Source: Opitutaceae bacterium
Lineage (GTDB): Bacteria > Verrucomicrobiota > Verrucomicrobiia > Opitutales > Opitutaceae
Assembly (NCBI GenBank): GCA_005799525.1
Contig: SYGN01000060.1
Location: 1-35,145 of the forward strand
Length of the DNA stretch: 35,145 nt
Direction: 5' to 3'
Below the pieces are notes generated by a model that was not told the DNA's origin, did not search any database, and worked only from the letters and a program-made list of their open reading frames with translations. Each line of letters opens with the position of its first letter. The stretch's first letter is position 1. The translations under genes and the position numbers were made by a program. Positions 25,622 to 34,836 of the stretch are shown one piece after another.

Positions 25622-26860
25622 CTACGCCTTTCCGCTCGGCGCGGACGGTGCACTGCTGCCGTTCGACGGCGGAAAAGCCCAGCGTTTCAGCTTCGCTCCG
25701 ACGACTTCGTTGGCCATTCCCACGAGCTCCTCGATCAGCAGCGTCGGATCCTCCACGTAACGCAGTTTCAGAAAATTCTCCCGCACCGCCGCGTAGGCCG
25801 CCGGCGTCGCCATCCACCGATCAATGAGCCGGGTAAAGTCCACCGCATCCTCAACTTTCTCCGAAGCGGCGCCATTGCGGAAAAATTTCCACGTCAGCTC
25901 CTCCTGCGGCATGATCCCACCAAACGCATTGAAGATAATCGGACACTGAAAATGCAGGGCCTTCGCGCAGGTCGTCGTGCCACCGCGCGTCACAATCACA
26001 TCGCTCGCTTGCATGAATAAATGGACAATCTCCGAGTAGCCCTCGATGTGGCAGCCAAACTCGGGGTGCGTAGCACGCCAGTGCACGAGGTCGTTGTAGG
26101 TCTCCTTATTCTTGCCGCAAATCACGATCGCCTGCACGCGTTCGGCGTGCTTCATCAGCCCTTGCAGGAGGTCGAAGTGATTGTTCGCTCCATTGCTCCC
26201 CGTCGCGAGAAAGACCGTGAACTTGTCGGGATTGAGTCCGAGTTTTTTGGCCTGAAACACCCGCCGGTCCGCCGGGGTCAGCACCTCCAAGTGCGAGCGC
26301 GGCAACATCAGATAACCGCGCACGCGCGATTTTTCCGGCGCGATCCCTTGCTTGACCGCGTAGTCCGCCGCCGTCGGCGTACGCGAAAAATACCGGTCGA
26401 CCGTCGGCTCGATCCAGTTGCGCGAGTAGCCCCAGCCACCGGAAAATTCCCCGCAGTAGGTCGCGCAGCGCACGCGGTTGGCACCGAGCGTAGCCCGCGC
26501 GAGTTGAAAATAGCCGCGGTTGAGACAGTCGTGCACGCTGAACACGAGGTGAGGTTGGTAGTCCTGCAAGACCTTTAAATAATAGCTGGAACCAAACGTG
26601 ACGTCGCCCCGATTGAGCCAACTCAGCAGCTCGACGAAGGCGTAAAACCCACGGTGCATCCAAGGGGCCAACCGCTGGATGCGATTGTAAAGACCCACGC
26701 CCGCGCGGTTCACCACAGACGATTTCTCCAGCATCTGCTCGATGCGCACGTCGACGTCGTGCCGGTAAAGTTGAAAACACCACTCGGCAAACGCCTCCGC
26801 CCGCGCATCGTGACCACCACCGGTGCTGGCTGTGAGAACAAGAATACGGAGCTTGGACAT
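25622..26860 (-). CDS. MGDG-synthase/UgtP-like GT28 glycosyltransferase
   Basis: MSKLRILVLTASTGGGHDARAEAFAEWCFQLY (N-terminal GGGH motif) and C-terminal VTRGGTTTCAKALHFQCPIIFNAFGGIMPQEE. Confidence 0.85.
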   Translation of the reverse strand: MSKLRILVLTASTGGGHDARAEAFAEWCFQLYRHDVDVRIEQMLEKSSVVNRAGVGLYNRIQRLAPWMHRGFYAFVELLSWLNRGDVTFGSSYYLKVLQDYQPHLVFSVHDCLNRGYFQLARATLGANRVRCATYCGEFSGGWGYSRNWIEPTVDRYFSRTPTAADYAVKQGIAPEKSRVRGYLMLPRSHLEVLTPADRRVFQAKKLGLNPDKFTVFLATGSNGANNHFDLLQGLMKHAERVQAIVICGKNKETYNDLVHWRATHPEFGCHIEGYSEIVHLFMQASDVIVTRGGTTTCAKALHFQCPIIFNAFGGIMPQEELTWKFFRNGAASEKVEDAVDFTRLIDRWMATPAAYAAVRENFLKLRYVEDPTLLIEELVGMANEVVGAKLKRWAFPPSNGSSAPSAPSGKA

Positions 26861-26864
26861 GCGG

Positions 26865-27707
26865 TCAGGAAATCTTGAAATAAGTCGCTTGAATCCGGCG
26901 CTTGAGCGCCAGCGAACCAAAGCGAGAAATCAAGGGCGCGATCACCGCTTGGAAAAACCGTCCGATACGCACCGTGCCGCTGCGATTCCGCAACAGCGCG
27001 CGCCGTAGCTCCCCCGCAGCCTGCGCGGGCGCCGGCCCCGACTCCATCATCGCCACAAACGCCGTCCACGCCCGCGCCAACCGCGGACTCTGCGCCGACG
27101 CCGACTGCGGTCGGCGGACCGAGCCTTCGAAATCCGTTCGATAGTCGCCGGGACGCACATCGAGTATGACGACCTTCGCGCCGGAAACCTCCATCATGAG
27201 ACTTTCGTTGAGCGCGGAGAGCCCCGCCTTCGTGATATTGTAGGCCGACTGAAAGGGCAGCGGAAACTCCGCCGCCAGCGACGAGATGTTGACCAGCGCG
27301 CCCCGGTTCCGCTCCAACATCCCTCCCAGCGCAGCGTGCGCGAGTCGCGCCGTGTTGATGAGCATCACCTGCAGCTGCTCCGCCCACACCGTAAAGTCGG
27401 TCGCCGCAAATTCTGCGAATACTCCGTAGCCGGCATTGTTGATCACAAGGTCGAAACCTCCCGCACTCCGGTCGGCCGCACGAAACCTCGCTTCGGCCTG
27501 CGGACCGTCCCGCAGATCCAGAATAACCGGCGTGAACCGCTCCCCATGCTGAGTAACAAGCGCGTCGAGACGGGCGCCGTCGCGCGCCGTGCCCCAGACG
27601 CGGACCCCCTCGGCGAGCAGCATTTCCGCAAAGGCCCGGCCGAGGCCCGTGCTCGCACCCGTAATGAAGGCCGTGCGGTGCAGATCGGAAACGCGTGCGG
27701 CAGCCAC
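26865..27707 (-). CDS. Classical short-chain dehydrogenase/reductase with C-terminal extension
   Basis: RTAFITGASTGLGRAFAEMLLAEG, LVINNAGYG, VNISSLAAEFPLPFQSAYNITKAG (Ser-Tyr-Lys catalytic set). GTG start at 27707, 4 nt after the upstream gene's stop. Confidence 0.88.
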   Translation of the reverse strand: MAAARVSDLHRTAFITGASTGLGRAFAEMLLAEGVRVWGTARDGARLDALVTQHGERFTPVILDLRDGPQAEARFRAADRSAGGFDLVINNAGYGVFAEFAATDFTVWAEQLQVMLINTARLAHAALGGMLERNRGALVNISSLAAEFPLPFQSAYNITKAGLSALNESLMMEVSGAKVVILDVRPGDYRTDFEGSVRRPQSASAQSPRLARAWTAFVAMMESGPAPAQAAGELRRALLRNRSGTVRIGRFFQAVIAPLISRFGSLALKRRIQATYFKIS

Positions 27708-27711
27708 GGTG

Positions 27712-28974
27712 TTAGGCCACCCGCTTGAAGACCAGGGCGACGTTGGCACCGCCGAATCCGCTGCTGTTCTTAACGACAATCTTGGGCGGCGTGTTCTCCG
27801 TCGTGCGCAGAATATTGATACCTGCGCATTCGGGATCCAGCTTGGTGAGGTGCGCGTTGCCCGGTATAAATCCCTCCCGGATCGCCAGTGCGCAGAACGC
27901 GCTCTCCATCACCCCTGCGAGTGAAAGCCCGTGCCCGGTTAGCGCCTTCGTGCTGCTCACCGCAGGACGCAGCGCGGAATCCTGAAACACGGACCGCAGG
28001 GCGCGCGCTTCGGAAATGTCACCAATGAGCGTCGAGGTGGCGTGGGCGTTGACATAGTCCACCTGCTCCGGGGCGACCCCGCTGGCGCGGAGCGCGAGCG
28101 TCATCGCAGCAGCCGAGCCACTGCCTTCGGGATGCGAGATGGCGACGTTCCAACCATCTGACGCTTGGCCCCAACCCAACACTTCCGCGTAAGGTGTCAC
28201 GCCGCGACGCACGACCTCTGCCTCCGTTTCCAACACGAGCGCCACACCGCCGCCGGTGCCGACGAACCCGTCCCGCGCCGCGTCGAACGGCCGCGACGCG
28301 AGATTCGGGTCGGTCTGCAGCGACAGCGTGCGCATGCCGGCAAACGGCAGAATGGCATCGAGGTTACCATCTTCAGCCCCCACGACGAACATGCGCTTTT
28401 GTCGGCCGAGCTGAAGGTCATCCAACGCGAACCCAAACGCGTGCGCGGAGGACGCACAGGCGGACGAAAAACCACACGAGGAGCCTTGAATTTTGAAGGC
28501 CGCGATCAAATTGAAATTCAGCGTGCCCGCGATTGAAGCCACGATCCCCAACGGCGAACACCGCATCACCCCGACTTTGTTGAGTCGGTCGTTGTGGTAA
28601 TGCAGCAGGTAAGGCGATCCGCCTGACGCGGCGTAGAGGCCCGTGTGTGCATTGGAAATATCGGGCTCGGTTAGCCTGGCGTCGGCCACCGCCTGCAGCA
28701 TCGCGCACTGCGCAAAGAGCCCGTTCGGTGCCATCGTGCGCAAGAGCTCCCGCTTGATTTTGTAGCCAGCCGGAAACGTCCAGTCTTCCGGATCGGGGGA
28801 ATTCGTGGCGAAATCCTTGATCGTGCCAATCACCTTAACCGGAATCTCTGGCTTCTGGAACGGGGGAAAAACTTCAAAACCGTGGCGCAGTTCGCGGAGA
28901 TTGCGCGTCACGGTCGCGGCGTCGTTGCCGATGCTCGTGACAAATCCTAGGCCGGTGATAAAAACTCTGGGCAT
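27712..28974 (-). CDS. Beta-ketoacyl-ACP synthase (FabF/KAS-II type)
   Basis: MPRVFITGLGFVTSIGNDA...SACASSAHAFGFALDDL (Cys), YVNAHATSTLIGD (His), SSTKALTGHGLSLAG (His), SGFGGANVALVF. Cys-His-His triad intact. Confidence 0.92.
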   Translation of the reverse strand: MPRVFITGLGFVTSIGNDAATVTRNLRELRHGFEVFPPFQKPEIPVKVIGTIKDFATNSPDPEDWTFPAGYKIKRELLRTMAPNGLFAQCAMLQAVADARLTEPDISNAHTGLYAASGGSPYLLHYHNDRLNKVGVMRCSPLGIVASIAGTLNFNLIAAFKIQGSSCGFSSACASSAHAFGFALDDLQLGRQKRMFVVGAEDGNLDAILPFAGMRTLSLQTDPNLASRPFDAARDGFVGTGGGVALVLETEAEVVRRGVTPYAEVLGWGQASDGWNVAISHPEGSGSAAAMTLALRASGVAPEQVDYVNAHATSTLIGDISEARALRSVFQDSALRPAVSSTKALTGHGLSLAGVMESAFCALAIREGFIPGNAHLTKLDPECAGINILRTTENTPPKIVVKNSSGFGGANVALVFKRVA

Positions 28975-29167
28975 GCGTGCGTGGTGTGGCGGCGGCGCAC
29001 ATCCCGCCAAAGGGGAATGCACCGGACCGGGATACGAAATGAAAGGTGTTCGTGCGCGCCGGTCAACGCGGGAGCAGGCACCACAACACAAAAACAGCGA
29101 CCATCATGGTCGCCGGGGAATTTTGCCGAGCCCCACCTCGCGCGCGTTGGGCGGCGCGACGGTGGCG

Positions 29168-30166
29168 TCAGCCGGTCGCGTTCATCGCTACGCGCAACGG
29201 GGGCACCCCCGTTGCTGGCGCCACTGCGGCGCCGCCCTGATTCCCCGCATGCTCGGAAGAACCATTGATCGAAACGGGCGCATTGGCCGCGTCCACGATC
29301 AAAAAAGTGAGGGTGATTTCCTCGGCGATAACCGCCTTTTCCTGGCCGACCCGAATCGCGCCTTCAAACGTGGCCAGCGGCATTTTCATGCGCTTCGGCT
29401 TGATCGAAAGCGAAAGGATTTCGCCTGGTTTGCAGATGCGATGGGCGCGCACGCCTTCACAGCCGGTAAAAAAAATTGACTGCGGGCTCACGACCTTGCC
29501 GGGTTCGGTGGGCGCGCCTTCCAGCAAATAAAGCACCGCCAGTTGCCCCAACGCCTCCAGCATGATGGAGGCAGGCATCACGGGATTGTCCTTGAAGTGA
29601 CCCTGAAGAAAAAATTCCTGGCCGGTGATCTTATATTTGCCGTTGGCCGCCGTCGAACTCACCGACGCTTCGTTTAAGAAAAGAAAGGGCGGCTGCACCG
29701 GCATGACGGCACCGATGTGCTCAATCGGGATGAACTTCGTCGGCTTGGGCAGCACCAGTCCGCGGATCTTGCAGTCAATAAATGTCTTCACATCGCCCAC
29801 CGTGCGCAGATTGCGGAGCTCATCGTTATTGATCGTCATCTGGAGCACGTCCTCCACCAAAATAACGATTTCCATCATCGTAAGTGAGTCGATGCCGAGG
29901 TCCTCGATCAGTCGCAGATCATCGTCTGCATCCTTCAACTTGATGCGCAAATCCGGCTCGACAAAGCGCTCGATCACACCGATAACAACCGCCGGAACAT
30001 GCTCGGCATTACCAGTCTTGCGAAACTGCACCGCAGATTCAAAAGCCGAGGGAGAACAACGCTTCAACGCCTCGCGGAGCGCGGTTTCGTCCTCTGGAGA
30101 AAAGGGCTTGTTCGTCGACGGAGTCGGCTTGTTGGTGCCCTGATTTGGTAGGACTGGGTCTAGCAT
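29168..30166 (-). CDS. Fusion of acyl carrier protein and FabZ-like hot-dog dehydratase
   Basis: ACP: LRLIEDLGIDSLTMMEIVILVED (DSL serine). Dehydratase: QEFFLQGHFKDNPVMPASIMLEALGQLAVLYLLEG (His...Glu retained). Start at cat 30164-30166. Confidence 0.85.
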   Translation of the reverse strand: MLDPVLPNQGTNKPTPSTNKPFSPEDETALREALKRCSPSAFESAVQFRKTGNAEHVPAVVIGVIERFVEPDLRIKLKDADDDLRLIEDLGIDSLTMMEIVILVEDVLQMTINNDELRNLRTVGDVKTFIDCKIRGLVLPKPTKFIPIEHIGAVMPVQPPFLFLNEASVSSTAANGKYKITGQEFFLQGHFKDNPVMPASIMLEALGQLAVLYLLEGAPTEPGKVVSPQSIFFTGCEGVRAHRICKPGEILSLSIKPKRMKMPLATFEGAIRVGQEKAVIAEEITLTFLIVDAANAPVSINGSSEHAGNQGGAAVAPATGVPPLRVAMNATG

Positions 30167-30175
30167 TATTCGTGT

Positions 30176-30205
30176 TTTATATGTTACGGGACGCCGCGAT
30201 GTAAA
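30176..30205 (-). promoter_or_regulatory. Candidate sigma70-type promoter: -35 TTTACA, 18-nt spacer, -10 TATAAA
   Basis: Minus-strand reading TTTACAtcgcggcgtcccgtaacaTATAAAacacgaataATG. Confidence 0.5.
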
Positions 30206-30391
30206 TCCATTTCTTGGCCGCAATTTCCCAGAAACATCTGCGGCGGCGGCCACCGCTTCCGCGTCTGCATCGAAAATACGCCCGCCCAAGCCCATCGCTG
30301 CGCTTGCCAGAACCCCGCCACCGCCCCATCCCTCTGCCGTTATTCCAGCATACGTTGACTCACGCCTGCTGACCGCACTCAACACCAGCGC

Positions 30392-31558
30392 ATGTCCGCA
30401 ATTTCAACGGCTCCCAACGCCCGGCCGGTTTTTCTGATTACGCACGAGTTTTATCCGGTGCGGGGCGGTATCGCGACCTTCACCGAAGAAATTGCCCGCG
30501 CCAGCGCGAGTCTCGGCTACAACATCGAAGTCTGGGCCCAATCCGCTCCGACCGCCGTCGAACGTCCCGACTGGCCCTTCCGCCTTCGCCGCCTTCCGCT
30601 CAAGGGCACGCACGATATCTGGTGCCAAGCCCAACTCGCGCGCGAACTGATCCGCCACCGCCGCGAACTCCGCCGCGCCACCGTCTATTTGCCTGAACCC
30701 GGGCCGATGATGACGATGATGCTCCTGCAATTTTTCCACGCCTTCCGCCCGCGACGCCTCGTGCTCACGTTTCACGGCTCGGAAATCCTCAAGTTCACCC
30801 GCAGCCCCTTGCGTCGCTGGCTCGCCGGACAACTCATCCGCCGGGCCACTCGCATCAGCACACTCACCCATTACACGCAGGAACTGCTCGTCGCTCATTT
30901 CCCCGCGGCCGCCGAAAAGATTTTCCTCACTCCCGGCGCACTCCGCTCCGACTTCGCCGTCGGCCCGCCCAAACCCGCGAGCCCCCGGAAAAAAATCGTC
31001 ATACTCACCGTCGGCCGCCTCCACCCGCGCAAAGGCCAACTCCTCACCTTGCAGGCGTTGCAAACCCTCGCACCCGACGTTCGCTCGCGCCTCGAATACT
31101 GGGTCGTCGGCGGCCAGAGCAAGGGTAACTACGAGACCCAACTCCGCGTCGCCGCCGCCGAAAAACCCGATCTCGCCGTCCGCTTCTTAGGCAACATTCC
31201 CGACGAGGAACTCTCCGATCTTTACGACCGCGCCGACATCTTCGCTATGACGAGCGTCAACCTCGAACACAGTGTCGAGGGCTTCGGCCTCGTTTACCTC
31301 GAAGCTGCCGCCCACGGCTTGCCGGTCGTGGCTCACGACGTCGGCGGTGTTTCCGAGGCCGTCAGGGAAGGCGTCACCGGCCTCCTCGTCCCAACCCATC
31401 GCCCCGCCCAACTGGCCGCGGCTTTCGAAAAACTCATCCACGACGAGCCATTGCGCCGCAAGCTGGGTGCCGCCGGTCGCGATTGGGCGACGCGCAACTG
31501 CTGGAAAGAATCGGCCGCGGCCCTCTTCACTTCGTTCGACGCCGAGACCGAACCATGA
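30392..31558 (+). CDS. GT4-family glycosyltransferase (PimB-like)
   Basis: VFLITHEFYPVRGGIATFTEEIARASASLGYNIEVWAQ...ILTVGRLHPRKGQLLTLQAL...VEGFGLVYLEAAAHGLPVVAHDVGGVSEAVREGVTGLLV. Confidence 0.92.
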   Translation: MSAISTAPNARPVFLITHEFYPVRGGIATFTEEIARASASLGYNIEVWAQSAPTAVERPDWPFRLRRLPLKGTHDIWCQAQLARELIRHRRELRRATVYLPEPGPMMTMMLLQFFHAFRPRRLVLTFHGSEILKFTRSPLRRWLAGQLIRRATRISTLTHYTQELLVAHFPAAAEKIFLTPGALRSDFAVGPPKPASPRKKIVILTVGRLHPRKGQLLTLQALQTLAPDVRSRLEYWVVGGQSKGNYETQLRVAAAEKPDLAVRFLGNIPDEELSDLYDRADIFAMTSVNLEHSVEGFGLVYLEAAAHGLPVVAHDVGGVSEAVREGVTGLLVPTHRPAQLAAAFEKLIHDEPLRRKLGAAGRDWATRNCWKESAAALFTSFDAETEP

Positions 31559-31956
31559 TCTCCGTGCGCGCCCAGATCACCGTCCGCTACGCCGAAACCG
31601 ACATGATGGGCATCGTCTATCACGCGAATTATCTTCCGTGGTTTGAAGTCGCCCGCACCCAGCTCCTCCGCGAGCAGGGCTTCCCCTACCGTCAGCTCGA
31701 GACCGCTGGCTATCGCCTTCCCGTCCTCGAAGTCGCCGCCAAATATCGTCGTCCCGCGCTCTACGACGACACCCTCACGATCGTCGCCACCATTCGCGAA
31801 AAGCCGCTCTTGCGCATCTGGATCGATTACGAGGTTTTCCGCGGCGACGAACTTTTGGCCACCGGCCAGAGCGCCCATGCGTTCTGTGATCTCACGGGTC
31901 GGCCCACCCGGCCACCCGCAGCGTTCGTCGCACGGATGAACGCACTCTTTACATAA
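31555..31956 (+). CDS. YbgC/FadM-like 4HBT thioesterase
   Basis: MISVRAQITVRYAETDMMGIVYHANYLPWFEVARTQLLREQGFPYRQLE: D-x-MGIVYHANYL active-site region. ATGA overlap with upstream GT4. Confidence 0.92.
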   Translation: MISVRAQITVRYAETDMMGIVYHANYLPWFEVARTQLLREQGFPYRQLETAGYRLPVLEVAAKYRRPALYDDTLTIVATIREKPLLRIWIDYEVFRGDELLATGQSAHAFCDLTGRPTRPPAAFVARMNALFT

Positions 31957-33145
31957 CGAGTCCGGCCTCTGCCGCATATTCCGCGAGCACCGTCGCGTCC
32001 GTCTCCGTCGCCTCCGCTCCCGCGAGCAGGGCCCGGCCACCGAGGCGATACACCGCCCACACCGCATGCGCGCGCACCAACGCCAAATCATGGGCGCATG
32101 CCAACTCGACCAATGGCGGCAACAACGCGGTATCACCCGAATTCCCCGCCACCACGCAGGCGTTGCGCAACAGCCCGCCCAGCTTCACCCGCTTGATCGC
32201 CGTCCGCCGAAACACCTCCGCGAACCGCACCGGCGTCAGCCCCAAGATTTCCCGCAACTCCAGTTCCGCAATGTCACCCCGCACCGACAGCAGCATCTTC
32301 CGCCCTTCCTGCGCAAAGCGGTTCCACGGACACACCTCGAGACAGACATCACAGCCATAGATTCGTTGTCCGATCCCCGCCCGCAGTTCACGCGGAATAA
32401 CCCCCTTGTTCTCAATCGTCTGGTACGACACGCACCGGCGCGCATCCACCACACCCGGTTTCACAAAGGCGTCCGTCGGGCACGCGTCGAGACACCGCGT
32501 GCATTTTCCACACAACAGCCCGACCTCACCCGCCTGCTTCGTGTCGAGATTCTCCACTTTTTTCCGAATCGGTTCATCCGCCACGAACGCCACCTTGGTC
32601 AGAATCGCCGCCAGCAACAGCCAGTTCCCGTGTCGCCGGGAAATGAGCATCGCATTCTTACCGACAAATCCGATTCCCGCCCGCGCCGCCCACCCGCGCT
32701 CCAGCACCGGCCCCGTATCGACATAGTAACGATAGTCCCTTTCGCCGATTCCATAAAGCTCCTGCATGATTCGCCCGGCCGCGATGAACCCCGGCTTCAC
32801 CGTGTCGTGGTAATCCTCGTTCAACGCATAGCGCGCCCACGTCGGCCGCCCCGCCCTCTCGCCCACGCTCACGCCTTGCGTGGGAGAAGCCACGCCCCCG
32901 TCGCGTTGACCACCCTCCGCATAACTGATCCCCAGCATGATCGCCGAGCACGCGCCCGGCAGCACGAGCTGCGGATCGATCCGTTTGTCCGCCGTGCGCT
33001 CCATCCAGCCCATCTCCCCGTGCAGGCCCGCGTCCAGCCAGGCCCGCAAGCCATCGTCGTGTCCGCTCGCCAAGGTCGCGAACCGCACTTCGTCGAAACC
33101 CACTTCGCCCAACCGCCGCCGCAACTCCTCCTGCCGCGTATCCAT
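31949..33145 (-). CDS. queG: Epoxyqueuosine reductase
   Basis: LLCGKCTRCLDACPTDAFVKPGVVDARRCVSYQTIENKGVIPRELRAGIGQRIYGCDVCLEVCPWNRFA: two 4Fe-4S motifs plus the QueG signature. Start MDTRQEEL. Confidence 0.95.
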   Translation of the reverse strand: MDTRQEELRRRLGEVGFDEVRFATLASGHDDGLRAWLDAGLHGEMGWMERTADKRIDPQLVLPGACSAIMLGISYAEGGQRDGGVASPTQGVSVGERAGRPTWARYALNEDYHDTVKPGFIAAGRIMQELYGIGERDYRYYVDTGPVLERGWAARAGIGFVGKNAMLISRRHGNWLLLAAILTKVAFVADEPIRKKVENLDTKQAGEVGLLCGKCTRCLDACPTDAFVKPGVVDARRCVSYQTIENKGVIPRELRAGIGQRIYGCDVCLEVCPWNRFAQEGRKMLLSVRGDIAELELREILGLTPVRFAEVFRRTAIKRVKLGGLLRNACVVAGNSGDTALLPPLVELACAHDLALVRAHAVWAVYRLGGRALLAGAEATETDATVLAEYAAEAGLVM

Positions 33146-33699
33146 CAGCGTTGACCTCGCGCCCGCAGAAAATCCACCGCGTCGCGCCTCCACGCCCGCA
33201 TCACGTGACCCGCAATATCCATCAGCGGTCGCGAATCCGTGAGGATCACCGTACCGGACTGCCGGTAGATCGACTCACGCTGCGCGAACAGCGTGCGGAT
33301 GCGCTCCTCGGGATTTTCCGCCACCAGCAGCGGTCGGTTATGCTGCCGTGAGGTCCGCGCGAGAATCGTCTCCACCGACGCATGCAGACACACCACCACA
33401 CCTTGGCTCTGCAACGTCCCGAGCATCCCGGGTTGCACCACAAGCCCTCCGCCGCACGACACCACCGTTCGCTCCCCCGTATGCCCGCCCTCGATAAACG
33501 CCCGCTCCATCGCACGAAACGCCGCTTCCCCCTCCTGCGCGAAGATCTCCGGAATGGTTTTTTTCTGCTGCCGCTCGATCTCGTGATCGCTGTCGACCAT
33601 GTGAAAGCCGAGCTTGTGAGCCACGGCCCGGCCCACGGCGCTCTTGCCCGTGCCCATGAACCCAACGATGTAGAGATTGACGTCCGTTGCGTTCATCAC
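33145..33699 (-). CDS. aroK: Shikimate kinase
   Basis: LYIVGFMGTGKSAVGRAVAHKLGFHMVDSDHEIE...FRAMERAFIEG...VVSCGGGLVV...RPLL. Confidence 0.93.
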   Translation of the reverse strand: MMNATDVNLYIVGFMGTGKSAVGRAVAHKLGFHMVDSDHEIERQQKKTIPEIFAQEGEAAFRAMERAFIEGGHTGERTVVSCGGGLVVQPGMLGTLQSQGVVVCLHASVETILARTSRQHNRPLLVAENPEERIRTLFAQRESIYRQSGTVILTDSRPLMDIAGHVMRAWRRDAVDFLRARGQR

Positions 33700-33752
33700 G
33701 TGACCTCAGACGAAACGCACCGCCCGCCGCCTTGCCAAACACCAAAATCCCT

Positions 33753-34808
33753 ATGACAGGCCCACGCCCCAATTTTACCTTCGCGAGCGATAACACCGCC
33801 GGTATTTGCCCCGCGGCGCTCGCCGCCCTCACGGCCGCCAACTCCGACTGCGTCCCCAGCTATGGCGACGATCATCACACCGCCCGCACAAAAAGACTCT
33901 TCGCCGAACTCTTCGAGACCGACTGCGACGTCTTTCTCGTCTTCAACGGCACCGCCGCCAACGCCCTCGCGCTCTCCTCGATCTGTCAGCGCCATCACAG
34001 CATTTTATGTCACGCCCACGCCCACATCGAAACCGACGAGTGCGCTGCGCCAGAATTTTTCACCGGCGGCAGCAAACTCCTCCCGGTCGACTCGCCGGAC
34101 GCCAAGCTGCGCGCCGCCGATCTCGCGCCCGCACTCCAGCGGGGGCACGGCGTCCATTTCCCAAAACCGCGCGCGCTCTCGCTGACCCAATCGACCGAAC
34201 TCGGGACCATCTATACGCCCGCCGAACTTCACGCTTTGACCGACTGGGCGCACGCCCACGATCTCGCGGTTCACCTCGACGGCGCTCGTTTCTCGAACGC
34301 TGCCGCCGCCCTCCACAAGCGCGGCGATCACTCACCGGCCGATCTCACGTGGCGGGTCGGCATCGATGTGTTGTGTTTCGGCGGCACAAAAAACGGCCTC
34401 CTCACCACTGAAGCCATCGTGTTTTTCAACCGCGATCTCGCCCGCGAGTTTGCCTACCGCGTGAAACAAACCGGCCAGCTCGCGTCGAAAATGCGTTTCG
34501 CCGCCGCCCAATGGGACGCCATCCTCAGCGACGGTGCGTGGCGGCGTCACGCCGCCCACGCCAACCACCAAGCTCAGAAACTCTCCGCCGCCCTCACTGC
34601 GCTCGGTTGCCAACTCGTTACCCCCACAGAAGCGAACGGCGTCTTCGTCGAATTCGCCCCCGCCACCGTCGCCGCGCTTGAGGCCCGCGGCTGGCATTTC
34701 TACAAATTCGCCGGCCCACACGGCTACCGCCTCATGTGCTCGTGGGAAACAGCCGACGCGGACATCGCGGCCTTTCTGACGGACGCCCGCGCCGCCCTCG
34801 GAAAATAA
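33753..34808 (+). CDS. ltaE: Low-specificity L-threonine aldolase / beta-eliminating lyase family
   Basis: NFTFASDNTAGICPAALAAL...YGDDHHTARTKRLFAELFETDCDVFLVFNGTAANALAL...HLDGARFSNAAAAL...DVLCFGGTKNGLL. Confidence 0.9.
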   Translation: MTGPRPNFTFASDNTAGICPAALAALTAANSDCVPSYGDDHHTARTKRLFAELFETDCDVFLVFNGTAANALALSSICQRHHSILCHAHAHIETDECAAPEFFTGGSKLLPVDSPDAKLRAADLAPALQRGHGVHFPKPRALSLTQSTELGTIYTPAELHALTDWAHAHDLAVHLDGARFSNAAAALHKRGDHSPADLTWRVGIDVLCFGGTKNGLLTTEAIVFFNRDLAREFAYRVKQTGQLASKMRFAAAQWDAILSDGAWRRHAAHANHQAQKLSAALTALGCQLVTPTEANGVFVEFAPATVAALEARGWHFYKFAGPHGYRLMCSWETADADIAAFLTDARAALGK

Positions 34809-34836
34809 AAAGCCCCCGGCTCGCGCCGAGGGCTTT
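34809..34836 (+). terminator. Probable intrinsic terminator downstream of the threonine aldolase gene
   Basis: AAAGCCC-C-CGGC-tcgc-GCCG-A-GGGCTTT hairpin directly after the stop codon. Confidence 0.8.

Noticed and set aside
32066-33154. 362-aa plus-strand ORF opposite queG
   Set aside because: Arg/His/Pro-rich antisense of a gene with full Fe-S signatures.
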